Source of the DNA: Gemmobacter megaterium
Lineage (GTDB): Bacteria; Pseudomonadota; Alphaproteobacteria; Rhodobacterales; Rhodobacteraceae
Direction of reading: 5' to 3'
Assembly (NCBI RefSeq): GCF_900156815.1
Contig: NZ_FTOT01000005.1
Coordinates: 1 to 64,000, forward strand
DNA: 64,000 nt
The notes under the pieces are model-generated. The model did no database searches and was not told where the DNA came from. It saw only the letters and a program-made list of their open reading frames with translations. The translations under genes and the position numbers were made by a program. Shown in pieces: positions 46,559 to 54,488 of the stretch. Numbering within the stretch: the first letter of the stretch is position 1; the number at the start of each line of letters is the position of its first letter.

Positions 46559-48160
46559 TTAGGCGGAACCGGCCCGAAGATCAAACGCAGCAGCCATCAG
46601 AGTACGGGTGTATTCGGTCTGCGGCGCCCCGAACACCTGGTCTGACGGCCCCTGCTCTACCACTTCCCCGGCACGCATGACCAGAATCTGGTGCGACATC
46701 GCGCGCACGACACGCAGATCATGGCTGATGAACAAATAGGCCAGCCCATATCGGCGTTGCAGGCTGCGCAGCAACTCGACGATCTGCACCTGAACAGTCA
46801 TGTCCAGCGCGCTGGTTGGTTCGTCCAGCACCACCACCTTGGGACGCAGGATCATGGCCCGCGCAATGGCGATACGCTGGCGCTGACCACCGGAAAACTC
46901 GTGCGGATAGCGTCCTGCCATCGCGGGGTCCAGCCCCACCTCGGCCATGATCTCGGCGACGGCCTTGTCCGGGTCGGCCTCTGTGCCATGCACCCCGAGG
47001 CCCTCGGCAATGATCTGGCCAACGGTCATGCGGGGCGACAGGCTGCCGTAGGGATCCTGAAACACGATCTGCATCTCGCGCCGCAACGCGCGCAGATCCC
47101 CGCCCGACAGGGTGGAAATCTCTTGCCCCAGCACGCTGATCGGCCCTTCTGACCGGATCAACCGCAGGATAGCCAGCGCCAGCGTGGTCTTGCCCGAGCC
47201 GGACTCACCCACCACGCCCAGCGTTTCTCCGGCACGCAGGCGGATCGTGGCCCCGTTGACCGCCTTCACATGCCCGACGGTCCGGCGCAGAAAGCCGCGG
47301 GTGATCGGAAACCAGACCTTCAGATCGTCGGTTTTCAGCACGTCGGGTGCCGTCTGCGGCACCGGGTCCGGGGTGCCCGTCGGCTCGGCGGCAAGCAACC
47401 GCTGCGTGTAGGGATGTTCCGGGGCTCCGAACACGCGCGAGGTTGGCCCCTGTTCGACAATCTCGCCATGCTGCATGACGCAGACACGGTCGGCGATCCG
47501 CCGCACGATGTTCAGATCATGGGTGATGAACAGCAGGCTGAGGCCCTCGGCCCGCTTCAACTCGACCAGAAGATCCAGGATCTGGGCCTGGATGGTCACG
47601 TCCAGCGCGGTGGTCGGCTCATCGGCAATCAGCAGATCGGGACCATTCGCCAGCGCCATGGCAATCATCACCCGCTGACGCTGCCCGCCCGACAACTGGT
47701 GCGGATAGGCGCCCAGACGGCTTTCCGCCTCGCGGATGCCAACCTTGTGGAGCAGATCCAGCACGCGCGCACGCGCCGCCTCGCCCACCAGCCCCTGATG
47801 CAGGGCCAGGGCCTCGGTCAACTGTTTCTCGATGGTATGCAGCGGGTTGAGGCTGGTCATCGGCTCCTGGAAGATAAAGCTGATGTCATTGCCCCGAACC
47901 TTGCGCAGGGTTGCGGCGTCGGCGCCGACCATCTCGCGCCCTTCATAGCGGATGCTGCCCGAAACCTCTGCACTGTCCGCCAGCAGGCCGACCGTCGCCA
48001 GTGCCGTCACCGATTTGCCCGAACCGGATTCGCCCACCAGGGCCACCGTCTCGCCGCGGCCGACAGCAAAGGACACGCCCTTGACCGCCTCGATCACCTT
48101 GCCATCCTGACGAAAGCGGACGGCGAGGTCTTGCACCTCCAACACATTTGCCTTGGTCAT
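46559..48160 (-). CDS. yejF: Peptide ABC transporter, fused double ATPase YejF
   Basis: A 533-residue protein with two complete ABC domains in tandem: Walker A GESGSGKS (first half) and GESGSGKT (second half), with signatures [12 protein letters not shown] and [12 protein letters not shown]. Family role: powering the YejABEF importer, which takes up peptides including microcin C-like antibiotics and antimicrobial peptides. The ATG overlaps the yejE stop by four bases. Length and architecture are normal. Confidence 0.94.
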   Translation of the reverse strand: MTKANVLEVQDLAVRFRQDGKVIEAVKGVSFAVGRGETVALVGESGSGKSVTALATVGLLADSAEVSGSIRYEGREMVGADAATLRKVRGNDISFIFQEPMTSLNPLHTIEKQLTEALALHQGLVGEAARARVLDLLHKVGIREAESRLGAYPHQLSGGQRQRVMIAMALANGPDLLIADEPTTALDVTIQAQILDLLVELKRAEGLSLLFITHDLNIVRRIADRVCVMQHGEIVEQGPTSRVFGAPEHPYTQRLLAAEPTGTPDPVPQTAPDVLKTDDLKVWFPITRGFLRRTVGHVKAVNGATIRLRAGETLGVVGESGSGKTTLALAILRLIRSEGPISVLGQEISTLSGGDLRALRREMQIVFQDPYGSLSPRMTVGQIIAEGLGVHGTEADPDKAVAEIMAEVGLDPAMAGRYPHEFSGGQRQRIAIARAMILRPKVVVLDEPTSALDMTVQVQIVELLRSLQRRYGLAYLFISHDLRVVRAMSHQILVMRAGEVVEQGPSDQVFGAPQTEYTRTLMAAAFDLRAGSA

Positions 48161-49266
48161 CGGAAGGTCTTTCGCGGGTCAAAGGCATCGCGGACACCTT
48201 CAAAGATGAACACGAGCAAGCTGAGCATCACGGCAAAGGTGATGAAGGCGGTAAAGGCAAGCCATGGCGCTTGCAGGTTCTGCTTGGCCTGCAAGGTCAA
48301 CTCTCCCAGCGATGGCGCAGAGGCCGGCAGGCCGAAGCCCAGAAAGTCCAGCGAGGCAAGGCCGGCAATCGTGCCGGTGATGACAAAGGGCAGCATGGTC
48401 AGCGTGGCCACCATGGCGTTCGGCAGCACATGGCGGAACATGATGGTGCGATCATTGACCCCAAGCGCGCGTGCGGCACGCACATATTCAAAGTTCCTGG
48501 CCCGCAGAAACTCTGCCCGCACCACCCCCACAAGGGCTGTCCAGCCGAACAAGGTCATCAATATGACCAACAACCAGAAGTTCATCGGCCAGATCGCCGC
48601 CACGATGATGATGATATACAGCGACGGCACTGCGCCCCACAGTTCGATCACACGCTGGAACAGCAGATCCATCAGGCCACCGAAATATCCCTGCACCGCC
48701 CCCGCGGCGATACCGATCACGCTGGTGGTCAGCGTGACGATCAAGGCAAAGGCCACCGACAGACGAAAGCCATAGATCACCCGCGCCAGCACATCCCGCG
48801 CGGTATTGTCAGTCCCCAGCCAATGCTGGGCATCCGGCGCCGAAGGGGCCGGTTTGCCCAGATCGGAAATCGTGTTGTAGCTATAGGGCACAAGCGGCCA
48901 TATCATCCAGCCGGGCTCGATCGTCTCGCCCCCGACGGTACCGCTGCGGGCCGCTTCCTCCATCGCTGCGACCGGATCATCCAGGCACAAGTCCTTGCCG
49001 CCCGTATGGATCAGGCATTGCACTTCGGGATCGCGCCAGACGGCTTCGGTCTGGAAATCCCCGCCAAAGTCGCGCTCGGTGTAAAAGGTCGCCATGGGAA
49101 CCCGCCATTCCCCCCGGTAAGAGACCAACAGCGGCTTGTCGTTGGCGATCAGCTCGGCAAACAGGGACAGGCCGAACAGCACCACGAACAGCCACAGCGA
49201 CCAGAATGCGCGGCGGTTCGCCTTGAAATTGCGCCAGCGGCGCTGATTGAGCGGGGAGAGTGCCAT
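48157..49266 (-). CDS. yejE: Peptide ABC transporter permease YejE
   Basis: A 369-residue permease of the OppC type. Typical YejE features are RRWRNFKANRRAFWSLWLF at the N-terminus, a long periplasmic loop (about 35-130), HWLGTDNTARDVLARVIYG, and the EAA coupling loop EYVRAARALGVNDRTIM. It ends AFDPRKTFR. The ATG at 49266 lies one base beyond the yejB stop; an in-frame upstream ATG at 49311 would overlap yejB and is less likely. Confidence 0.93.
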   Translation of the reverse strand: MALSPLNQRRWRNFKANRRAFWSLWLFVVLFGLSLFAELIANDKPLLVSYRGEWRVPMATFYTERDFGGDFQTEAVWRDPEVQCLIHTGGKDLCLDDPVAAMEEAARSGTVGGETIEPGWMIWPLVPYSYNTISDLGKPAPSAPDAQHWLGTDNTARDVLARVIYGFRLSVAFALIVTLTTSVIGIAAGAVQGYFGGLMDLLFQRVIELWGAVPSLYIIIIVAAIWPMNFWLLVILMTLFGWTALVGVVRAEFLRARNFEYVRAARALGVNDRTIMFRHVLPNAMVATLTMLPFVITGTIAGLASLDFLGFGLPASAPSLGELTLQAKQNLQAPWLAFTAFITFAVMLSLLVFIFEGVRDAFDPRKTFR

Positions 49267-49267
49267 G

Positions 49268-50407
49268 TTACCCCCGACCTTCAAAGTCGATGCGCGGATC
49301 GACCCAGACATACATCAGATCCGACAGGATCCCCACGACCAGGCCGATCAGCCCGAACACGAACAACGTTCCGAAAATCACCGGATAGTCGCGTGCCACT
49401 GCCGCCTCGAAGCCCATACGACCCAGACCGTCCAGCGAAAAGATGGTCTCGATGATCAGGGACGAGCCGAAGAAAACCGACAGGAACAGACCCGGAAAGC
49501 CCGCAATCACGATCAGCATCGCGTTGCGGAAGACATGGCCATACAGCACACGGCTTTCGGACAGCCCCTTGGCCCGCGCGGTCATGACATATTGCTTGCG
49601 CATCTCGTCCAGAAAACTGTTCTTCGTCAGCAAGGTCAGCGTGGCGAAGCTGGAGATCAACGAGGCCGTGACCGGCAGCGCGATGTGCCAGAAATAGTCC
49701 AGAACCTTGCCCAGCGGCGAAAGCTGGTCCCAGTTCTCGGATGTCAGGCCACGCAGCGGGAACCATTGCAGGTAAGACCCGCCTGCGAACACCACCAACA
49801 GCAGAATGGCGAACAGGAACCCCGGAATCGCATAGGCGACGATGATCACCCCGCTTGTCCAGGTATCGAAGGTGGACCCGTCACGCACCGCCTTGCGGAT
49901 GCCCAGCGGGATCGAGATCAGATAGGCAATCAGCGTCGACCACAGACCCAGCGAGATCGAGACCGGCATCTTCTCCAGCACAAGATCCACCACCGAGATC
50001 GAGCGGAAGTAGCTTTGCCCAAAGTCGAAGGTCAGATAGTTGCCCATCATGATGGTGAAGCGTTCCCAGAGTGGAATGGCCTCTTTCACACATTCTGCCG
50101 CGCGCGACGACGGCCGGCCGGTGAACCCTTCGGCACAGACGAAACGCGCAAAGCCGAACTGCACCTCCAGGCTGTCAAGAAACTCGGGCGGCAAGCCACG
50201 GGCCCCCTGATAGCTGCTGCTGTCGGATCCGGGCGTTTCCGACCCGCCCGCAATGTTGCGGAACACATCGCCCTGACCGTCAAGCCGGGCAGTGATCTGG
50301 TCGATCGGGCCGCCAGGCACAAGTTGCGTCAGGAAGAAATTGATCACCATGATCCCGATCAGCGTCGGGATCACAAGCGCCAGGCGGCGGAGGATATACG
50401 CGCCCAT
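49268..50407 (-). CDS. yejB: Peptide ABC transporter permease YejB
   Basis: A 379-residue OppB-type permease. YejB-specific insert [20 protein letters not shown] and the long periplasmic loop (about 40-120) precede the membrane core. The coupling loop is [19 protein letters not shown]. It ends PRIDFEGRG. It lies three bases after yejA without an intercistronic hairpin, unlike the other two ABC importers in the window. Confidence 0.94.
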   Translation of the reverse strand: MGAYILRRLALVIPTLIGIMVINFFLTQLVPGGPIDQITARLDGQGDVFRNIAGGSETPGSDSSSYQGARGLPPEFLDSLEVQFGFARFVCAEGFTGRPSSRAAECVKEAIPLWERFTIMMGNYLTFDFGQSYFRSISVVDLVLEKMPVSISLGLWSTLIAYLISIPLGIRKAVRDGSTFDTWTSGVIIVAYAIPGFLFAILLLVVFAGGSYLQWFPLRGLTSENWDQLSPLGKVLDYFWHIALPVTASLISSFATLTLLTKNSFLDEMRKQYVMTARAKGLSESRVLYGHVFRNAMLIVIAGFPGLFLSVFFGSSLIIETIFSLDGLGRMGFEAAVARDYPVIFGTLFVFGLIGLVVGILSDLMYVWVDPRIDFEGRG

Positions 50408-50410
50408 GGT

Positions 50411-52453
50411 TTACCGCAACACGCCGGCAGCACGGAGGGCTGCGGCCTTTTCTGCGTTGAACCACCAGAAATCAAGCTCCCCCCGCGCATAGGGCGGCAG
50501 CGTCTCGGGGTGTTCGTACTGGTCATAATAGGCCACCGTGTGCACCGCCTTGAACCATTGCGGCACCCAGAAGCGTTCGGCCCGCAGAACGCGGTCAAGC
50601 GCGCGGGTGCGGGTTTCCATCTCCTCCCGCGTCTGCGCGGCGACGACCAGATCAATAAGCCGATCCGCCGCGGGGCTCTTGAGGCCCATCAGATTGAACG
50701 CCGACATATCCGCCGTTGCCGAGCCATAGAACTGCTTGAGCTCCGATCCCGGTATCAGGCTGGCGCGGGCATTGCCTGTCACGATGTCGAAATCATAATT
50801 CGGCGGGCGCTCGCGTGCCTCCATCTGGGCATTGTCGATGCGCGTCATCACGGCATCGACCCCCGCCTGCCGCAGGTTGGACACATAGGGGATCAGGATA
50901 CGGTCAAAGGTCTGAGAGTCGTTCAGGAACTCGACCCGCAGGGTCTGACCCGCATCGTTGCGACGCAACATGTCAGGCGGCGCCGCGCGCGGCAGCCCAA
51001 GGACCATCACGGAACTGCCGACGGCCAGAACGGCAAGGGCGCCAGCCGCCACCTTCAGGCGCCTGTCCCGCAAACCCCAGATCGCGCCGCCCCCCGCTGC
51101 CGCAATAAGCGCCAGAAGCAGTCCAAGCTGCAACGGCGACAGCCGCGGTGCAAGCGGTGGCGGTGGGCGATGTGTCCAGCCCGCGGCCTCAAGAAGCGCC
51201 CCGGCACGATTCAGATTGCCCCGATCCAGTTGCCTGTCACCCGACACCGGCGCCATGACCGCTGGCGCTGTCAGAATCTCGGCTGGCAGCAACCCCTCAT
51301 CGACCAGAGGCTGCAACAATGCGACCTCATCGGGGCCGGGGGTGCCGGTCGCCTCCAGGTCGCTGTTCTCCCATATCGAATTGATACGCTCGTAAATCCC
51401 GTAGAACAGCGTGGCATTCGACCATTCGAAGTTGAACATCAACCCGATGGCCTCTCGCACGCGCGGGTCGGCGAACTTGTCGCGCCGCAGATTGAACAGA
51501 AACGCCTGCCCGGTCGCCATGGTGCCTGACGGCAATTCCACCTTCTTGACATGGCCGTTCGCCACGGCCGGGAAATCATAGCCGGTTGCCCAACTGACCG
51601 AAGCCGCCTCGTCCCGGAAGGTGTAGTTCCCGCCCTTGAACCCTTCGAAAGCGGCCGCATAATCCGCGTAATATTCCACACGGATCCGGTCAAAGTTCGA
51701 CCGCCCCCGCATGATCGGCAAATCCTGCCCCCAGTACTCCGGGTTCCGCCGGTACACGACCGTCTGTCCAACGTTCACCCGGTCCAGGACATAGGGCGCG
51801 GATCCAAGGAAAGGCGTCATGGAACCTTCTTCCAGATCCAGCCCCTCGGCCTCGTACTGCGCCTTGGACAGCACCGGCAGACCGCCAACGGTCTGCGGCA
51901 GATCACGGGTCGGAAACCCCGGCTTGAAGGTAAAGCGAATGCGATGCGGCCCCAGAACCTCGGCGCTTTCCACCTGCTGGCTCAGCACGGCGCGAAAATC
52001 CGTCAGGCCCTTTTCCAGAAACAACTGGTACGAAAACAGGACATCCTCGGCCGTCAGCGGCGAGCCATCGGAAAACCGCGCCTCTGGCCGCAGGTTGAAA
52101 ATGACCCATTCGCGGCCCGGCGGATATTCCAGCGTTTCACACAACAGGCAATAGGCCGCGCCCACCTCGTCTGCCACACTTTCAAGGATGGATTCGTAGA
52201 ACGCCGACGACAGCCCCGCTGCGCGGCCCTTGACCGAGTAAGGGTTCATCGAATCGAACCCGCCAAACGCCCAGATCGAAATCTCGCCGCCTTTGGGCGC
52301 GTCTGGGTTCACATATTCCAGATGCGCGAAATCCGCCTGGTATTTCAGATCACCAAAGGTGGAAATGCCGTGGCTGATCTGCACCTCGGCACGCAGGGGT
52401 AGCGCCCCCAGCCCGATTGCCAGTGCCGCCAATCCCGTCCGCCATGCGTGCAT
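50411..52453 (-). CDS. yejA: YejA-type peptide-binding protein with an internal transmembrane hairpin
   Basis: A 680-residue SBP family 5 protein of the YejA type (signal ending LPLRAE, HGISTFGDLKY, YVNPDAPKGGEISIW, TATGQAFLFNLRR-like core). The usual YejA is roughly 600-640 residues. Here residues about 428-498 are an extra segment. It has a Pro-rich lead (PPPPLAP), two strongly hydrophobic stretches (about 439-461 and 467-487) separated by RDRRLK, then a Pro-rich exit. The normal fold resumes at LRVEFLNDSQTFDRIL. The segment is in frame and looks intact. The mature protein is therefore probably membrane-anchored from the middle of the chain. Confidence 0.9.
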   Translation of the reverse strand: MHAWRTGLAALAIGLGALPLRAEVQISHGISTFGDLKYQADFAHLEYVNPDAPKGGEISIWAFGGFDSMNPYSVKGRAAGLSSAFYESILESVADEVGAAYCLLCETLEYPPGREWVIFNLRPEARFSDGSPLTAEDVLFSYQLFLEKGLTDFRAVLSQQVESAEVLGPHRIRFTFKPGFPTRDLPQTVGGLPVLSKAQYEAEGLDLEEGSMTPFLGSAPYVLDRVNVGQTVVYRRNPEYWGQDLPIMRGRSNFDRIRVEYYADYAAAFEGFKGGNYTFRDEAASVSWATGYDFPAVANGHVKKVELPSGTMATGQAFLFNLRRDKFADPRVREAIGLMFNFEWSNATLFYGIYERINSIWENSDLEATGTPGPDEVALLQPLVDEGLLPAEILTAPAVMAPVSGDRQLDRGNLNRAGALLEAAGWTHRPPPPLAPRLSPLQLGLLLALIAAAGGGAIWGLRDRRLKVAAGALAVLAVGSSVMVLGLPRAAPPDMLRRNDAGQTLRVEFLNDSQTFDRILIPYVSNLRQAGVDAVMTRIDNAQMEARERPPNYDFDIVTGNARASLIPGSELKQFYGSATADMSAFNLMGLKSPAADRLIDLVVAAQTREEMETRTRALDRVLRAERFWVPQWFKAVHTVAYYDQYEHPETLPPYARGELDFWWFNAEKAAALRAAGVLR
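50960..51172 (-). other. In-frame insertion encoding two transmembrane helices within yejA
   Basis: Encodes residues about 428-498 of the YejA-type protein: two hydrophobic helices of about 22 residues with a positively charged RDRRLK turn. The positive-inside rule puts the turn in the cytoplasm and both lobes of the binding protein in the periplasm. The flanks are Pro-rich linkers, as expected for a domain insertion. Confidence 0.75.
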
Positions 52454-52620
52454 TGCCCGTTCTCCCCGGCCGTCGCGGGTGCGCCCCGCTGTTCGTCCGA
52501 CAGACCCTAAACGCCGCCCCGCCCCCTCTCAAGTTGCGAATGCGTGAAACGCGCCCAACAGGTTGCAAAAACGAAAACGCCGCCCCAACGGGCGGCGCCA
52601 TCACATCCCTGCCGGTATGC

Positions 52621-53145
52621 TCAGCCACCAACCGTGGACAGATACTTGATCAGGTTCGCACGCTCATCGGCGCGGGGCAGGCCCGCGAAGGACATCTTGT
52701 TGCCCGGAATGTAGCTGCGCGGATTGGTAAGAAACTTGTCCAGATTCTCCGGCGTCCAGCTCTCGTCGGAATGCGAGGCCATCGCATCCGAGAAGGTGAA
52801 CCCTGCAACCGATGCCTTGGCGCGATCAACGACACCGTCAAGATGCGGCCCTGTCCCGTTGCTTCCGTCCAGCTTGTGGCAGGCACGGCACTTGGCAAAG
52901 GCCCGCTCGCCCAGGGCCGGGTCGGCAGCGGCATAGAGCGTGGCAAAGTCCGGCCCCTCATCCGCTGCGGCGACCGCTTCACCGGCGCCGGTGTCAATGA
53001 CATAGCCCTGATGCACCTCATCGCCATGACCATGCCCGCCGCCCGTGGAGTACAGCGCCGACGCGGCCCAGTTCCCCAGCAGGAACACAAGAAGCGACCC
53101 GCACAGCGCGCCGCCAACCTTGGTCACCGTCATCGTGTCGAACAT
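52621..53145 (-). CDS. Membrane-anchored cytochrome c (CycM / c552-like)
   Basis: A 174-residue monohaem cytochrome. The N-terminal uncleaved helix (about 11-32) anchors it to the periplasmic face, followed by a His/Gly/acidic linker (GGGHGHGDEVHQGYVID). The haem-binding CRACH is at 86-90 and the Met ligand is M151 (GNKMSFAG). It is of the type that carries electrons between the bc1 complex and oxidase. It is divergent from pheA, an arrangement I recall in several Rhodobacterales. Confidence 0.9.
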   Translation of the reverse strand: MFDTMTVTKVGGALCGSLLVFLLGNWAASALYSTGGGHGHGDEVHQGYVIDTGAGEAVAAADEGPDFATLYAAADPALGERAFAKCRACHKLDGSNGTGPHLDGVVDRAKASVAGFTFSDAMASHSDESWTPENLDKFLTNPRSYIPGNKMSFAGLPRADERANLIKYLSTVGG

Positions 53146-53265
53146 TGTGTGGCTCCGATTGGCTATCCCTTGCGGGGGCTATATCCGCTTCCCCTGTCCC
53201 GTTTCAAGGTGTAGACGCGCGACGAAACGCCCTAAGGGCGCAATTTCAGCGAAGAGAGGGTAGAA

Positions 53266-54096
53266 ATGACCGGCCTGATCGCATTCCAGGGCGAACCCGG
53301 TGCCTATTCGCACCAGGCCTGCCGCCAGTCCCGACCCGACATGGACGTGCTGCCCTGCCCCACATTCGAGGATGTCGTCGAGGCCGTGCGCAGCGGCGCC
53401 GCCGAACTCGGGATGCTGGCGGTGGAAAACTCCACCTATGGCCGGGTGGCGGATGTGCATTCGCTGTTGCCCAATTCCGGCCTGCATATCGTAGACGAAG
53501 CCTTCGTGCGCGTTCACGTGAATCTTCTTGGCACGCCCGGAGCCCGGCTGGACCAGGTGCGCGAGGCGCATGGCCATGTCGTGATCCTGCCGCAATGTGC
53601 GACGTTCCTGCGCAACCACCACATCAAGGGCGTGGTCAGCTCCGACAATGCCAAGGCGGCCCGTGAATGCGCCGAGGCCCGCGACCCCGCCCATGGCGCC
53701 CTTGCCAGCGAACTCGCGGCAGAGATCTACGGCTTGGACGTGCTGGCCCGACATATCGAGGACCACGACAACAACCGCACACGGTTTCTGGTCATGAGCC
53801 GCGCGCCGGATCACACACGCCGTGCGGCCAAGATGGTGACAACTTTAGTGTTCCGTGTACGCAACATCCCGGCTGCGCTTTACAAGGCGATGGGCGGCTT
53901 TGCCACCAACGGCATCAACATGACCAAACTGGAAAGCTACATGGTCGGCGGCAGCTTCACCGCGACCGAATTCTATGCCGATATCGAAGGCCACCCCGAC
54001 GACCGGCTGGTCAGGCTCGCGCTGGACGAGGCGCGCTTTTTCACGTCGAAACTGGAAATTCTCGGTGTCTACCCGGCAGCCCCTGATCGGGGCTGA
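53266..54096 (+). CDS. pheA: Prephenate dehydratase PheA (monofunctional)
   Basis: Converts prephenate to phenylpyruvate in phenylalanine synthesis. It is 276 residues without a chorismate mutase domain. Catalytic domain: IAFQGEPGAYSHQA, VENSTYGRVAD and NNRTRFLVM with the TRF motif. The C-terminal ACT domain (about 190-270) has NIPAALYKAMGGFATNGINMTKLES. The usual ESRP phenylalanine-binding motif reads ESYM here, so feedback control may differ. A GAGAGG site precedes the ATG. Confidence 0.93.
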   Translation: MTGLIAFQGEPGAYSHQACRQSRPDMDVLPCPTFEDVVEAVRSGAAELGMLAVENSTYGRVADVHSLLPNSGLHIVDEAFVRVHVNLLGTPGARLDQVREAHGHVVILPQCATFLRNHHIKGVVSSDNAKAARECAEARDPAHGALASELAAEIYGLDVLARHIEDHDNNRTRFLVMSRAPDHTRRAAKMVTTLVFRVRNIPAALYKAMGGFATNGINMTKLESYMVGGSFTATEFYADIEGHPDDRLVRLALDEARFFTSKLEILGVYPAAPDRG

Positions 54097-54103
54097 CCGG
54101 CAC

Positions 54104-54208
54104 TTACAAGGAATACAACATCGCCAGCGCGGTAAGTCCCATGATGAGGCTCATCCGCATCACAGAGACCGCCGGGCGATCCACTGGTATTTCAAGAACA
54201 AGGTCCAT
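54104..54208 (-). CDS. Possible small membrane protein (34 aa)
   Basis: A 34-codon open frame, MDLVLEIPVDRPAVSVM then a hydrophobic tail RMSLIMGLTALAMLYSL, consistent with one membrane helix. An AGGA site lies seven bases upstream of the ATG. A possible promoter (TTGCGC-N16-TATGGC, minus strand 54230-54257) sits just before. A 40-aa start at 54226 is the alternative but lacks a ribosome site. No known family is recognised; it could be chance. Confidence 0.35.
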   Translation of the reverse strand: MDLVLEIPVDRPAVSVMRMSLIMGLTALAMLYSL

Positions 54209-54321
54209 GCCACAATCCTGCTTCATGTGGCCATAGTTACACCACAATTGCGCGCAAGTCGCCCGTTCCGGCACGAGTCCGCCTGAACACTCCGTTTCCC
54301 GATTCGAAACCGGCGCCTGCG

Positions 54322-54394
54322 TTTCATCTTGCCGCAAATACCCTCGGGGGGTGAATGGCCCGGAACGGGCCAGAGGGGGGCAGACAGCCCCCCT
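54322..54394 (+). repeat. Structured intergenic element, copy B (motif plus two hairpins)
   Basis: The lead CATCTTGCCGCAAATACCCT and G-run are followed by hairpin 1 (TGGCCCG / CGGGCCA, GAA loop, 54356-54372) and hairpin 2 (AGGGGGGC / GCCCCCCT, 54374-54394), ending in TTT. Compared with copy A at 14517, the hairpin-1 stem differs but pairs, and its GAA loop is identical. It lies about 95 bases upstream of pheT. Confidence 0.7.
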
Positions 54395-54488
54395 TTCTGT
54401 CTGCCATGGTCCAGACCCTTCCCCTTTGTCCCCATTTGCGCTATCGCGCAGGCGACCCGACCCGGCCGAAATTTCAGGAGGCGCCGCG
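54395..54488 (+). promoter_or_regulatory. pheT upstream segment and ribosome site
   Basis: Between element copy B and the pheT start. A strong CAGGAGGCG ribosome site lies about ten bases before the ATG. I see no T-box, leader peptide rich in Phe codons or obvious attenuator. Confidence 0.4.
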
